A stretch of DNA of 64,000 nucleotides from Shimia marina (GTDB lineage Bacteria; Pseudomonadota; Alphaproteobacteria; Rhodobacterales; Rhodobacteraceae), in the NCBI RefSeq assembly GCF_001458175.1, contig NZ_CYPW01000017.1, forward strand, positions 1 through 64,000, given 5' to 3'. Below are positions 26,272 to 35,232 of the stretch, one piece after another; position 1 is the stretch's first letter; each line of letters opens with the position of its first letter. The notes under the pieces are model-generated. The model was given only the letters and a program-made list of their open reading frames with translations, was not told where the DNA came from and did no database searches. The position numbers and the translations under genes were made by a program.

Positions 26272-26657
26272 CAGCTCTCCAGAATCGGAGCGCCACGTTT
26301 CTTCCAGCTTGAGAAGCCGCCTTCCATCTCGGCGATATTGGTCACGCCCATGTCTTGCAGCACCTTGACCGACAGCGCAGAGCGCCACGCGCTGGCACAA
26401 AACAGGATCAGTGTCTTATCTGTTGCAAGCGCTGGTTTGTGATACGGGCTGTCAGGGGCGATCCAAAACTCCAACATGCCACGCGGCGCGTGAAATGCAC
26501 CTTCGATGCGGCCTTCGCGCTCAAGTTCCCTTGGATCACGAATATCCACAAACAGGGCCTCGCCCGCCGCAACCATCGCGGCGGCCTCTTCCTGACTGAG
26601 GCTGCGAATTTCAGATTTGGCCGCGTTGACAAGGTCTTTGATGGGGGTGATAGCCAT
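26271..26657 (-). CDS. Rhodanese-domain sulfurtransferase
   Basis: 128 aa single-domain rhodanese. The active-site loop is LFCASAWRSALS with catalytic C87, preceded by FVDIRDPRELEREGRIEGAFHAPRG. The residues after the cysteine differ from the classic CRxGxR/S loop. It starts three bases after the stop codon of the gamma-glutamyltransferase gene, so the two form an operon. Linking glutathione breakdown with sulfane-sulfur transfer is plausible but unproven. Confidence 0.9.
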   Translation of the reverse strand: MAITPIKDLVNAAKSEIRSLSQEEAAAMVAAGEALFVDIRDPRELEREGRIEGAFHAPRGMLEFWIAPDSPYHKPALATDKTLILFCASAWRSALSVKVLQDMGVTNIAEMEGGFSSWKKRGAPILES

Positions 26658-26660
26658 GTG

Positions 26661-28238
26661 TCAGTATCCTATCGCGGCGCCGTCTTTGCGCGGATCAGAC
26701 GCGCCTTCCAGCACGCCGCTTTCATGAATGCGAATCGCCTGTGCCCCACCGATTGGCGCATCCGGCACCACCACCTTGTGGCCCATATCGGTCAGGGCCT
26801 GCTTGACCTCGTCCCCATAGCCGCGTTCGAGTTTCAATACGCCGTCCTCCACGAAAGAGCGCGGCGAATCCAACGCGGTCTGCGGATCCATGCCAAAGTC
26901 CTCCATGTTGGAAAGCACACGTGCATGGCCGTTGGGCTGATAATGCCCGCCCATCACCCCAAAGGGCATCTCCACGCGACCATTGCGACGCACCATACCG
27001 GGAATGATCGTATGCATCGGGCGCTTGCCCCCGGCCATTTCATTTGGATGCCCCTCCTGGAGCGTGAACCCTCCGCCGCGGTTTTGCATCAGAATGCCAA
27101 ATTTGTCGGAGGCAATGCCGGACCCAAAGGCGTGGAAAATCGAATAGATCATCGACACTGCCATGCCATCTTTGTCCACCACGGAGAGGTAGACTGTGTC
27201 TTTGTGCACCGCTTCGGTGAGCGGGGCCGCAGCGGGCATGGCCCGTTTGGGATCAATCAGGGCCGCGAGCTTTGCAGCTGTTTCCTCAGACAGCATATGC
27301 GCCGTGCGGATGGTGTGATCTGGATCCGCAATCAGCCGATCCCGCGCGTCATAGGCCAATTTGGCGGCCTCTGCCTCAATGTGCGTGCGTTCGACGCCAA
27401 AGGGATCCATGGCAGCGATATCGAAATGCTTCAGGATATTGAGCAGCAGGATCGCCGTGGCGCCTTGACCATTGGGCGGATGCTCCAACAATTCCACGCC
27501 TTTATACGTGCCCCCAATCGGCGTCGTCTCATTGCCCTTGGTGGCCGCAAAATCCTCCAGCGTGTGCACACCGCCCATCGCCCGCAAAGTGTTGACCATG
27601 TCTTCGGCAATTTCACCGGTATAGAAGGCATCCCGCCCCTGTGCGGCGACACGGCGCAAGACCTCAGCCTGACCTGGCGCGCGGAAAATATCTCCTTTGG
27701 ACAAAGGCTGGTCGTCTTTGAGATAATGACGGCGGCCATGGCCTTGCAGATTGCCTTGGCAGGACTGCCAGTCAAAGGCCGCCCGTGGTGCGACGGGAAT
27801 GCCCTCTTCGGCGTAATGGATGACCGGAGCGAGGCTGTCGGCGATGCCAAGCTTGCCAAATCTTTCAGAAAGAGAGCAAAAGCCATCAATCGCGCCGGGA
27901 ATGGTCACCGCCTCAACCCCAAAGAGCGGCACAGCCTCAAGCCCGCGTGCCCGCAGATCTGCAGCTTTGGCCGCTTGTGGCGCGCGGCCTGATCCATTGA
28001 AGGCCAGAACCTCATCACTCCCAGCAGGCGACACCAGAGTAAAACAATCCCCGCCAATGCCCGTGGACGCAGGCTCGCAAATCCCGAGCAGCACAGAGCC
28101 AGCAATGGCCGCATCCATTGCATTGCCCCCCTGCCGCAGAATGCTCACGGCGACTTCAGCGGCCAATGGCGTAGAGGTGGCACACATGCCATTGGTGGCC
28201 ATCACAGGTGAGCGGCCGGGGAAATGAAAATCGCGCAT
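26661..28238 (-). CDS. Gamma-glutamyltransferase-family protein
   Basis: 525 aa from ATG 28238 with AAAGGAGG upstream. It belongs to the Ntn hydrolase family that cleaves itself to create an N-terminal catalytic threonine. Here that Thr is near residue 348 in KDTVYLSVVDKDG. Other family motifs: GGNAMDAAIA, STGIGGDCF, and ANGMAMGGKRPMHTIIPG-like NEMAGGKRPMH. There is no obvious signal peptide, so it may act in the cytoplasm on gamma-glutamyl compounds; cephalosporin-acylase-type relatives exist. A palindrome lies just upstream. Confidence 0.88.
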   Translation of the reverse strand: MRDFHFPGRSPVMATNGMCATSTPLAAEVAVSILRQGGNAMDAAIAGSVLLGICEPASTGIGGDCFTLVSPAGSDEVLAFNGSGRAPQAAKAADLRARGLEAVPLFGVEAVTIPGAIDGFCSLSERFGKLGIADSLAPVIHYAEEGIPVAPRAAFDWQSCQGNLQGHGRRHYLKDDQPLSKGDIFRAPGQAEVLRRVAAQGRDAFYTGEIAEDMVNTLRAMGGVHTLEDFAATKGNETTPIGGTYKGVELLEHPPNGQGATAILLLNILKHFDIAAMDPFGVERTHIEAEAAKLAYDARDRLIADPDHTIRTAHMLSEETAAKLAALIDPKRAMPAAAPLTEAVHKDTVYLSVVDKDGMAVSMIYSIFHAFGSGIASDKFGILMQNRGGGFTLQEGHPNEMAGGKRPMHTIIPGMVRRNGRVEMPFGVMGGHYQPNGHARVLSNMEDFGMDPQTALDSPRSFVEDGVLKLERGYGDEVKQALTDMGHKVVVPDAPIGGAQAIRIHESGVLEGASDPRKDGAAIGY

Positions 28239-28253
28239 GCAGGAGCCTCCTTT

Positions 28254-28267
28254 GTTCACATGTGAAC
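28254..28267. promoter_or_regulatory. Palindrome upstream of the gamma-glutamyltransferase gene
   Basis: GTTCACATGTGAAC is a perfect 14-bp palindrome whose edge is 15 bp upstream of the ATG, between the ribosome-binding site and the presumed promoter. The spacing and symmetry suggest a repressor operator. Confidence 0.5.
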
Positions 28268-28357
28268 TTTAATCAGGCCAGCAAACGATGCAAGCGCGCA
28301 AATCCATAAGATGGAACCGCGTGCGGGGATGTGATGATGTAATGCGGGAGGGAAGCG

Positions 28358-28792
28358 TCAATCCGGGACGCGGAAACTCAGGCGATTATGCCCTGTGGCA
28401 CGCCGCTGATAGTCGATATCTTGTGCCAGAGAACGCACGAGGCCCCACCCAAAGCCGCCCTCAGGCATATCGGAGAGATCGCGTTCAAGATCAGGCATTT
28501 GACCATCTGGCAATTTATTTTCAGGCATCTGTGCGCCATTGTCGCGCACCTCAACAAACCAGCAGTGATCGGAATAATTACAGGCAATCACAATCTGCCC
28601 ATCCTGACGCCCGGCCAGCGCATGTTCGACAACATTATTGAGCACTTCTGCGAGCACAATTTCAAGCACGCCGGCATTGCAGGCCGCAAACTCCTGAGCC
28701 GTCAGCTTGTGCCGAAGCGTTTCCAGAGCATTGCGCACCTCTTGGGGTGTGCCTTCGAGCTCAATATGAATATCAGCCTGCGGGTTGGTCAC
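28358..28792 (-). CDS. RsbW-like serine-protein kinase (anti-sigma-type ATPase)
   Basis: 144 aa HATPase_c_2 protein. The N box is EIVLAEVLNNVVEHAL near residues 45-60, the G1 region EVRDNGAQMP near 80, and G2 GGFGWGLVRSLAQDIDY near 110. This is the GHKL fold of RsbW/SpoIIAB anti-sigma kinases. The STAS gene lies 33 bp upstream on the same strand, forming the usual antagonist and kinase pair. No sigma factor or PP2C phosphatase gene is adjacent. Confidence 0.87.
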   Translation of the reverse strand: MTNPQADIHIELEGTPQEVRNALETLRHKLTAQEFAACNAGVLEIVLAEVLNNVVEHALAGRQDGQIVIACNYSDHCWFVEVRDNGAQMPENKLPDGQMPDLERDLSDMPEGGFGWGLVRSLAQDIDYQRRATGHNRLSFRVPD

Positions 28793-28825
28793 TCTTCTGT
28801 GTGCCCTTTAAGTGCGACGAAGCGA

Positions 28826-29155
28826 TCAGATAGCAATCGCGTCAGTCAAAGAATTGTGAATTCTGAATACGGTGTCCATACGGGTCAAACGGAAAACTTT
28901 ATCAACATTTTCATTGAGACCAGCCAATTCAAGAGGATGACTGCCCCCAAGTTGCTTCATGGCTGCAACAATTGCACCCAATCCACTGGAATCGATGAAA
29001 TCCACTTCGGAAAGGTCTAGGATCACACGACCGGAGACATCGTCCGTTTCTTCACGCATGCGGTCTTTGAACTGAATCGCCACAGAGGCATCAATCCGCG
29101 TCTCATGCACGGACACAATCAGAGCATCGCCCTCTGTCTTACTCGACACATTCAT
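28826..29155 (-). CDS. STAS-domain anti-anti-sigma-like protein
   Basis: 109 aa from ATG 29155 with GGAGAGG upstream. It shows the STAS pattern with LDLSEVDFIDSSGLGAIVAAMKQL, where the first Ser of DSSGL is the usual phosphorylation site. It probably binds the kinase encoded just downstream. An alternative is a role in flagellar, biofilm or envelope control as for other alphaproteobacterial STAS proteins. Confidence 0.9.
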   Translation of the reverse strand: MNVSSKTEGDALIVSVHETRIDASVAIQFKDRMREETDDVSGRVILDLSEVDFIDSSGLGAIVAAMKQLGGSHPLELAGLNENVDKVFRLTRMDTVFRIHNSLTDAIAI

Positions 29156-29346
29156 TCTGACCTCTCCTTCACTTTCGTCCAAGACGAACTCTATCCCCTA
29201 ATCGTTACCAAGAAGTGAGCGCGCCCCTGTGAACGATTGATTTACCACAGCGCGCACCCTGAGGGAGGGGGTTGTAACATCCTTGCAAAGATTGTCGTGC
29301 AAGGCCATGGAGAAATAATATTTCGTGGCTGAAGAGGAGCACAGCA

Positions 29347-30519
29347 ATGCGGAAAGTTGTGATTGCGGGAGCGGCCCGCACACCTATGGGAGGATTTCAG
29401 GGCGCTTTCGACGGCGTTGAAGCGGCGGAGCTTGGCGGCGCGGCGATTCGTGCTGCCCTGTCAGATGCGCGCACAGAAAGCGTAGATGAAGTTCTCATGG
29501 GCTGTGTGCTGCCAGCCGGCCAAGGTCAGGCCCCGGCGCGTCAAGCGGGCTTTAAAGGCGGTCTGGGCGAAGAGGTACCGGCAACCACGCTCAACAAGAT
29601 GTGCGGCTCTGGCATGAAGGCAGCGATGATGGCTTATGACGCCGTGGCACTTGGGGATCGGGATCTGATGATCGCAGGCGGCATGGAAAGCATGACCAAT
29701 GCACCCTACGTTCTGCCAAAGATGCGCGGTGGCGCGCGCATCGGCCATCAACAGGTGGTTGATCACATGTTTCTGGACGGGCTGGAAGACGCCTATGACA
29801 AAGGACGCCTGATGGGCACCTTTGCTGAGGACTGCGCCGAAAGCTTTCAGTTCACACGCGAAGCACAGGATGACTATGCCCTGAAATCGCTCTCCAATGC
29901 CCTGAACGCGCAGAAAAGCGGGGCCTTTGAGGGGGAAATTGCGCCTGTGACGATCTCTACCCGCAAGGGAGAGATCGAAATTCATGAGGATGAACAACCC
30001 GGCAACGCCCGCCCGGAGAAAATCCCACAGCTGAAACCGGCGTTTCGCAAAGATGGCACCGTGACAGCGGCCAACAGTTCTTCCATCTCCGATGGAGCCG
30101 CCGCATTGGTGGTGGCCGCTGAGGAGGCTGCCAAAGCGCAGGGTTTGAATGTCCGCGCCCATATTGTGGGGCATGCCAGCCACGCGCAGGCTCCGGGTCT
30201 GTTCACAACCGCACCTGTGCCCGCCACGCAGAAACTCCTGCAAAAAATCGGCTGGCGCAAAGAGGATGTGGATCTTTGGGAGGTGAATGAGGCCTTTGCC
30301 GTGGTGCCCATGGCGTTCATGCATGAAATGGGGCTGAGTCGCGATATTGTGAATGTGAACGGGGGGGCCTGCGCTTTGGGCCATCCGATTGGTGCCTCGG
30401 GCGCGCGGATCATGGTGACGCTTCTGAACGCGCTGGAAAAGCGCGGGTTGAAACGCGGCGTGGCGGCCATCTGCATTGGCGGCGGCGAAGGCACCGCAAT
30501 CGCCATCGAGCGACCTTAA
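29347..30519 (+). CDS. Acetyl-CoA C-acetyltransferase (thiolase)
   Basis: 390 aa, start ATG 29347 after GAGGAG. Thiolase motifs: NKMCGSGMKA with C86 (acyl-enzyme), GGMESMTNAPY, GGACALGHPIGASGARI with catalytic His, and CIGGGEGTA with the second Cys. It interconverts acetyl-CoA and acetoacetyl-CoA for PHB synthesis or fatty-acid breakdown. There is no neighbouring phaB or 3-hydroxyacyl-CoA gene, so the pathway is not fixed. Confidence 0.93.
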   Translation: MRKVVIAGAARTPMGGFQGAFDGVEAAELGGAAIRAALSDARTESVDEVLMGCVLPAGQGQAPARQAGFKGGLGEEVPATTLNKMCGSGMKAAMMAYDAVALGDRDLMIAGGMESMTNAPYVLPKMRGGARIGHQQVVDHMFLDGLEDAYDKGRLMGTFAEDCAESFQFTREAQDDYALKSLSNALNAQKSGAFEGEIAPVTISTRKGEIEIHEDEQPGNARPEKIPQLKPAFRKDGTVTAANSSSISDGAAALVVAAEEAAKAQGLNVRAHIVGHASHAQAPGLFTTAPVPATQKLLQKIGWRKEDVDLWEVNEAFAVVPMAFMHEMGLSRDIVNVNGGACALGHPIGASGARIMVTLLNALEKRGLKRGVAAICIGGGEGTAIAIERP

Positions 30520-30536
30520 GACTTCGACAAACAGCA

Positions 30537-30565
30537 ACCGCCGCGCGTTTTGACGGCGCGGCGGT
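30537..30565. other. GC-rich stem-loop between convergent genes
   Basis: A 10-bp perfect stem (ACCGCCGCGC/GCGCGGCGGT) with a GTTTTGACG loop lies in the 55 bp between the thiolase stop and the DUF2065 stop. There is no T run on the plus strand and a short one on the minus, so it is a 3'-end structure possibly shared by both transcripts. Confidence 0.5.
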
Positions 30566-30574
30566 CTGATACGC

Positions 30575-30772
30575 TCAGGCGCCCAGCGCCTTCGCAATCC
30601 AGACAACGAGTAGCCCAAAGGCCAAAGCGGCCAGCCCGACCAAGCGGCGTTGCTGTTCGGGAATGGCCCGCAGCATTGCCAAAAGCTCCTCAACAAGCGA
30701 AGGGGCCAGTGCGTACACCAGCCCCTCGACAATCAACACCAGCCCAAGGGCCAGAAGCGCAGTTTCCACCAT
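30575..30772 (-). CDS. DUF2065 (YjeT-like) small membrane protein
   Basis: 65 aa with two hydrophobic helices (about 4-24 and 41-61) separated by a short loop (EELLAMLRAIPEQQRRLVG). Its ATG 30772 overlaps the hflC stop codon, so it is the third gene of the hflKC operon. DUF2065 proteins are commonly linked to hflKC; their role is unknown. Confidence 0.85.
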   Translation of the reverse strand: MVETALLALGLVLIVEGLVYALAPSLVEELLAMLRAIPEQQRRLVGLAALAFGLLVVWIAKALGA

Positions 30773-31641
30773 CAGCGGCCCTGCACATCCTTGAAGTAGT
30801 TGAAGAAATCACTGTCAGGTGACAGCACCATTGTGGAATTGCCGGACTGCAACGCCGCACGATAGGCATTCAGCGACCGGTAGAATTCAAAGAACTCCGG
30901 GTCCGCGCCAAAGGCGTCTGCAAAGATCGCGTTGCGTTCTGCATCGGCTTCACCACGGGTGATTTCCGCTTCACGACGTGCTTCGGAGACGAGTTCCACC
31001 ACGGTACGATCCGCTTGCGCACGCACACGCTGCGCCGCTTCGTTACCACGGGCCCGCTCATCGGTTGCCTCACGTTCACGCTCTGCACGCATCCGCTCAA
31101 AGGTGGCTTCCAAGTTCTGCGGTGGCAGATCGGTGGCCTTCAGACGCACGTCGACCACTTCGAGACCAAGCGCGCGCGCCTCCGCAATGGCGGCATTGCG
31201 AATGCGCAACATAAGCGCGGCACGGTCTGTCGAAAGGATATCCTTGGAGGACACGGTGCCGAGAACTTCGCGGGTTTCTGCTGTCAGGATGCGGTCAAGC
31301 CGCTGCCCCGCAACAACTTCACCACCGTTACCAACAGCCTGACGGAACTGAACCACGTCTGCGATGCGGAAACGCGCAAAGGCATCCACAACAAGACGAC
31401 GGTCATCCGCCGGGGTGACTTCGATCGGCCCGACATCAATGGACAGAATGCGATCGTCATAGGTGACGACTTCCTGAACCAGCGGAATCTTAAACGCCAG
31501 ACCCGGATCTTCCTTCACGGAGACAACCCGACCAAATTGCAGCACAAGCGCCTTTTGACGTTCATCCACGATGAAGATCGAGGACAGGAGACCGGCAATC
31601 ACAATCACCACAATCGGCAGAAGATATGTAGACTTGTTCAT
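30772..31641 (-). CDS. hflC: FtsH modulator HflC
   Basis: 289 aa with an N-terminal membrane anchor (about 5-22) and an SPFH/band-7 domain (VDERQKALVLQFGRVV, ..., RILTAETREVLGTVSSKDIL). A long charged coiled-coil (about 170-240) follows, and the tail ends MVLSPDSDFFNYFKDVQGR. HflC forms a membrane complex with HflK that surrounds the FtsH protease. Only one base separates it from the hflK stop codon. Confidence 0.94.
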   Translation of the reverse strand: MNKSTYLLPIVVIVIAGLLSSIFIVDERQKALVLQFGRVVSVKEDPGLAFKIPLVQEVVTYDDRILSIDVGPIEVTPADDRRLVVDAFARFRIADVVQFRQAVGNGGEVVAGQRLDRILTAETREVLGTVSSKDILSTDRAALMLRIRNAAIAEARALGLEVVDVRLKATDLPPQNLEATFERMRAEREREATDERARGNEAAQRVRAQADRTVVELVSEARREAEITRGEADAERNAIFADAFGADPEFFEFYRSLNAYRAALQSGNSTMVLSPDSDFFNYFKDVQGR

Positions 31642-31642
31642 A

Positions 31643-32773
31643 TCAGTTGCTCCCCTTCCGCAGTTCGTTCAGCGGCAGGTATGGCACCACCCCCTGATCG
31701 CCTGCTCCCTCATCGATGATCACTTTTTCGATGTCGCCAAGAACGTCTTCCATGGTTTCCAGATAGAGACGCTTGCGGGTCACATCAGGAGCCTTGACAT
31801 ATTCTTGCAGAACAGCGGTAAAGCGGCTGGCTTCACCCTGCGCTTCGTTCACGACCTGTGCACGATAACCTTCGGCTTCTTCCAGCACCTGCGCAGCTTC
31901 ACCGCGCGCTTCGGCCAGAACCCGGTTAGCATAAGCGTCCGCCACGTTTTGCAGACGGTCACGCTCCTGCGCAGCAGCCTGAACATCGCGGAAAGCGTCA
32001 ATCACGCTGGCGGGTGGATCCGCACGGTCAAAGTTCACACGCACGATGTTCACACCGCTGTCGTAGCTGTCGAGCGTGTCTTGGATCAGCTCTTGCAGAC
32101 GATCCGCGATCACACCACGATCCCGGTTCAGGATCGGCGCCAGCTCAGACTGCGCGATGATTTCGCGCATCGCAGATTCAGAAACCGCCCGGATGGTCTG
32201 GGGCGGATCGGCAAGGTTGAAGAGATATTTGGCAGGGTCGGAAATGTTCCAAACCACCTGATAGTCAACATCGACAACATTTTCATCGCCGGTCAGCATC
32301 AGGCCGTCTTCGCCACGGCGCGCGCCGCCCATATCTTCGGTCTGTTCGCGGGTCACAGGAAGAACTTCACGCGAGACCAAGGGCCAAGGTGCAAAGTTCA
32401 GACCTTCTGTGCCGGTGCGGTAGTATTCCCCAAGGAACAGCTCAACAGATTGTTCAAAGTTCTGAACCCTGTAGAGGCTCGCTGCGCCCCAAGCAAAAAC
32501 AGCAACCACGGCACCAATCAGCAACATGCCTTTGCTGATGCCCGGGCCGCCCGCGCCGCCGCCGGTCTGACCATTGCCGCCATCTCCACCGCGACCGCCC
32601 ATCAGCACACGCAGTTGATCCTGACCCTTTTTCATCAGGTCATCGATGTCGGGAATCTGTGGCCCGTCGCCCTGCGGCGGGCGCTGATCGCCGCCATTGT
32701 TGTTGCCGCGATTTCCGCCGCCGCCCTGGTTGCCGCCGCCCCCTCCCCAGGGGCCGCCATTGTTTCCTGCCAT
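31643..32773 (-). CDS. hflK: FtsH modulator HflK
   Basis: 376 aa from ATG 32773 with AGGGAAG upstream; ATG 32794 in frame is less well placed. A Gly/Asn-rich N terminus (GGGGGNQGGGGNRGNNNGG-type), a membrane segment (about 75-95) and a band-7 domain with RTGTEGLNFAPWPLVSR and GENVVDVDYQVVWNISDPAKYLF are visible. It partners with HflC. Confidence 0.94.
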   Translation of the reverse strand: MAGNNGGPWGGGGGNQGGGGNRGNNNGGDQRPPQGDGPQIPDIDDLMKKGQDQLRVLMGGRGGDGGNGQTGGGAGGPGISKGMLLIGAVVAVFAWGAASLYRVQNFEQSVELFLGEYYRTGTEGLNFAPWPLVSREVLPVTREQTEDMGGARRGEDGLMLTGDENVVDVDYQVVWNISDPAKYLFNLADPPQTIRAVSESAMREIIAQSELAPILNRDRGVIADRLQELIQDTLDSYDSGVNIVRVNFDRADPPASVIDAFRDVQAAAQERDRLQNVADAYANRVLAEARGEAAQVLEEAEGYRAQVVNEAQGEASRFTAVLQEYVKAPDVTRKRLYLETMEDVLGDIEKVIIDEGAGDQGVVPYLPLNELRKGSN

Positions 32774-32800
32774 GCGGGATCTTCCCTTTCTCAATAAGTC

Positions 32801-32835
32801 TCTGGCGTCCCCATAAACCTGAGGGTTACGCCAGA
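32801..32835 (-). other. Stem-loop in the gor-hflK spacer
   Basis: Perfect 8-bp arms TCTGGCGT and ACGCCAGA lie 19 bp apart in the 81-bp gap between the gor stop codon and the hflK start codon. On the minus strand no T run follows, so it could be an attenuator or a processing site rather than a terminator. Confidence 0.4.
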
Positions 32836-32854
32836 AAAATCAACCCATGCCGCC

Positions 32855-34210
32855 TTACAGGCTGCGCACGGGCGCTTTCATTGTGACCAACTCTTCAGAC
32901 ATGGTGGGGTGTACCGCCACGGTCCGGTCAAAATCTTCTTTGGTTGCGCCCATTTTTACGGCGATTCCCGCAAGCTGGATCATCTCTCCCGCACCCGGCG
33001 CGACGATATGACAGCCCAGTACCTTGCGGGTGGCCTTGCTCACGATGAGCTTCATCAGAACGCGCTCCGCACGGCCTGCGAAGGCCTGCTGCATCGGTTT
33101 GAAGCTGGTGGCGTAAACCTCAATCGGCTCCTGCTCGGCAGCTTCTTCTTCGCTGAGCCCCACGGTGCCCATTTCTGGCTGCGTGAAGATCGCGGTTGGG
33201 ATCAACTCGTGATCTACCGGCGTTGGATTGCCTTTGAACACGGTTTCCACAAAGGCCATGCCTTCGCGGATGGCAACAGGGGTCAGATTCACGCGGTCGG
33301 TCACGTCGCCCACAGCAAACACTGAAGGCACGCCGGTCTGGCCATAGTCATCAACGATGACTTCGCCCTTACGGCCCAACTGTACGCCGATCTCTGCCAG
33401 CCCCATATTGTCAGTGTTGGGCGCCCGCCCGGTGGCAAACATCACCTGATCAAACAAACGCTCTTCGCCGTTGGTCGCCTTGACCCAGATCTTGTCGCCT
33501 TCTTTGCGCATCTCCAGCACGTTGGTGCCGCAGTGGATATCCACACCGCGCTGCTGCATCTCTTCGGCAACCAGACCACGCGCCTCATCGTCAAAGCCGC
33601 GCAGGATCTGCGCACCGCGGTAGAATTGCGTGGTTTTCACGCCAAGGCCGTTCATGATCCCGGCAAATTCAGAGGCGATGTAGCCCCCGCCCACAATCAG
33701 GATGCTCTCCGGCAGTTTTTCCAGATGGAAAATCTCATTGGAGCTGATGCCCAGTTCCGCGCCGGGCAGATCCGGCCAGACCGGACGCCCGCCCATGGCC
33801 AGCAGGATATGTTTGGCGGTTTTCTGTGTGCCGTCTGAGAGTTCCACAGTATGCGCATCCACCATTTTGGCGCGCTGATCAAAGCTCTCCACACCGCTGT
33901 TTTTCAGCAGATTGCGATAGATGCCTTCCAGACGGTCAAGTTCGGCGTGCAGCTTGCCTTTGAAGGCGTCCCAGTCAAACGCGCCCGGCTGAATATCCCA
34001 GCCATAGGCCTGCGCATCTTCGACCATGCCCGCATATTCAGAGGCAAACACCATCAGCTTCTTGGGAACACAGCCCCGGATCACACAGGTGCCGCCATAG
34101 CGGTCTTCCTCTGCGAGCGCGACTTTTACACCTTCGGCCGCCGCAACGCGGGCAGCCCGTACACCACCGGACCCACCGCCGATGACAAAGAGATCATAAT
34201 CAAAGGACAT
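32855..34210 (-). CDS. gor: Glutathione-disulfide reductase
   Basis: 451 aa FAD/NADPH enzyme. FAD motif IGGGSGGVRAARVAA (9-23), redox-active GGTCVIRGCVPKK near 40-52, NADPH-binding VGGGYIASEFAGIMNGLG near 175, and C-terminal HPTMSEELVTM with the active-site His. It keeps glutathione reduced in the cytoplasm. It is 14 bp downstream of rpiA and probably co-transcribed, which would link NADPH use to the pentose phosphate route. Confidence 0.95.
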   Translation of the reverse strand: MSFDYDLFVIGGGSGGVRAARVAAAEGVKVALAEEDRYGGTCVIRGCVPKKLMVFASEYAGMVEDAQAYGWDIQPGAFDWDAFKGKLHAELDRLEGIYRNLLKNSGVESFDQRAKMVDAHTVELSDGTQKTAKHILLAMGGRPVWPDLPGAELGISSNEIFHLEKLPESILIVGGGYIASEFAGIMNGLGVKTTQFYRGAQILRGFDDEARGLVAEEMQQRGVDIHCGTNVLEMRKEGDKIWVKATNGEERLFDQVMFATGRAPNTDNMGLAEIGVQLGRKGEVIVDDYGQTGVPSVFAVGDVTDRVNLTPVAIREGMAFVETVFKGNPTPVDHELIPTAIFTQPEMGTVGLSEEEAAEQEPIEVYATSFKPMQQAFAGRAERVLMKLIVSKATRKVLGCHIVAPGAGEMIQLAGIAVKMGATKEDFDRTVAVHPTMSEELVTMKAPVRSL

Positions 34211-34224
34211 GATTTGCCTTTTTG

Positions 34225-35013
34225 TTAGTCCACAAGATCCGTGAACAGGTTGTCTGTTTCCGCGAAGTCGAGCATCGCCTCTTCGATTGTGCCAGCGTTG
34301 ATATCGCGCACTTCTACACGCCCGTCACCATAGCCGACCACTACGGCATCACAGATATCGATGAACAACCCGTTTTCAACCACGCCCGGCATCTGGTTGA
34401 TGGCCAACGCAAGCTGACGCGCATCACCGACGCGGTTCAGGTGCAGGTCTAAAATATGATTGCCCTCATCGGTAACAAAAGGCGCGGCACCATTCATCCG
34501 CAGGGTGCTGGAGCGACCCAGCACATCCATGCTGACAAGGGTTTCCTCAATCAGGGCCTGTGTGGTCTGCCAACCAAAGGGCACCACCTCCACCGGCAAA
34601 GGGAAAGCGCCCAGCGTCTCCACCTCTTTGCCGACATCTGCAATCACAACCATTTGATCAGAAGCAGTGGCCACAATCTTTTCTTGCAGAAGCGCGCCAC
34701 CGCCGCCCTTGATCAGATTGAGATCGGCGTCAAATTCATCTGCGCCATCAATCGTCACATCGAGCCATTTGGCCTCATCCAGACTGATGACATCAATGCC
34801 AACCTCCCGCGCAAGCTGCGCCGTGCGTGTAGATGTGGGCACGCCCTTGATGCGCAGGCCCTGATCGCGCACCATTTCCCCAAGGCAGCGCACAAGCCAT
34901 GCCGCAGTGGATCCGGTGCCCAATCCCACCCGCATACCATCCTCGACATAGTCGGTGGCACGCTTAGCGGCGACAAATTTGGCCTTGTCGATGGGCGACA
35001 ATTCTCCGGTCAT
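34225..35013 (-). CDS. rpiA: Ribose-5-phosphate isomerase A
   Basis: 262 aa from ATG 35013 with GGGAG upstream. Motifs: VGLGTGSTAAWLVRCLG, PTSTRTAQLAREVGID, LDVTIDGADEFDADLNLIKGGGGALLQEKIVA and LPVEVVPFGW. It interconverts ribose-5-phosphate and ribulose-5-phosphate. Upstream gene of the rpiA-gor pair. Confidence 0.95.
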   Translation of the reverse strand: MTGELSPIDKAKFVAAKRATDYVEDGMRVGLGTGSTAAWLVRCLGEMVRDQGLRIKGVPTSTRTAQLAREVGIDVISLDEAKWLDVTIDGADEFDADLNLIKGGGGALLQEKIVATASDQMVVIADVGKEVETLGAFPLPVEVVPFGWQTTQALIEETLVSMDVLGRSSTLRMNGAAPFVTDEGNHILDLHLNRVGDARQLALAINQMPGVVENGLFIDICDAVVVGYGDGRVEVRDINAGTIEEAMLDFAETDNLFTDLVD

Positions 35014-35232
35014 TGTGGCAACTCCCTGCATCTTTTGTCACTTTATAGAAAAGATGGCCGCCGGGGGCGAGAGCCGATTGCGGGAAATCCCCAGAGATCC
35101 TACGCTTTTCGGGCCTGAAACCTGTTTTCAACACGGGTTTGCCAGCTTGACCAGGGCCGGGCTGCGTGTTTCCGATCGGAAACGTCGCTTTTGCGCCGCC
35201 AGCCCGTTTCTACGACCGTTAGAAATCTTAGT

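Noticed and set aside
26355-27992. 545-aa plus-strand frame antisense to the gamma-glutamyltransferase and rhodanese genes
   Set aside because: Shadow of two clear genes; no ribosome-binding site or recognisable domain.
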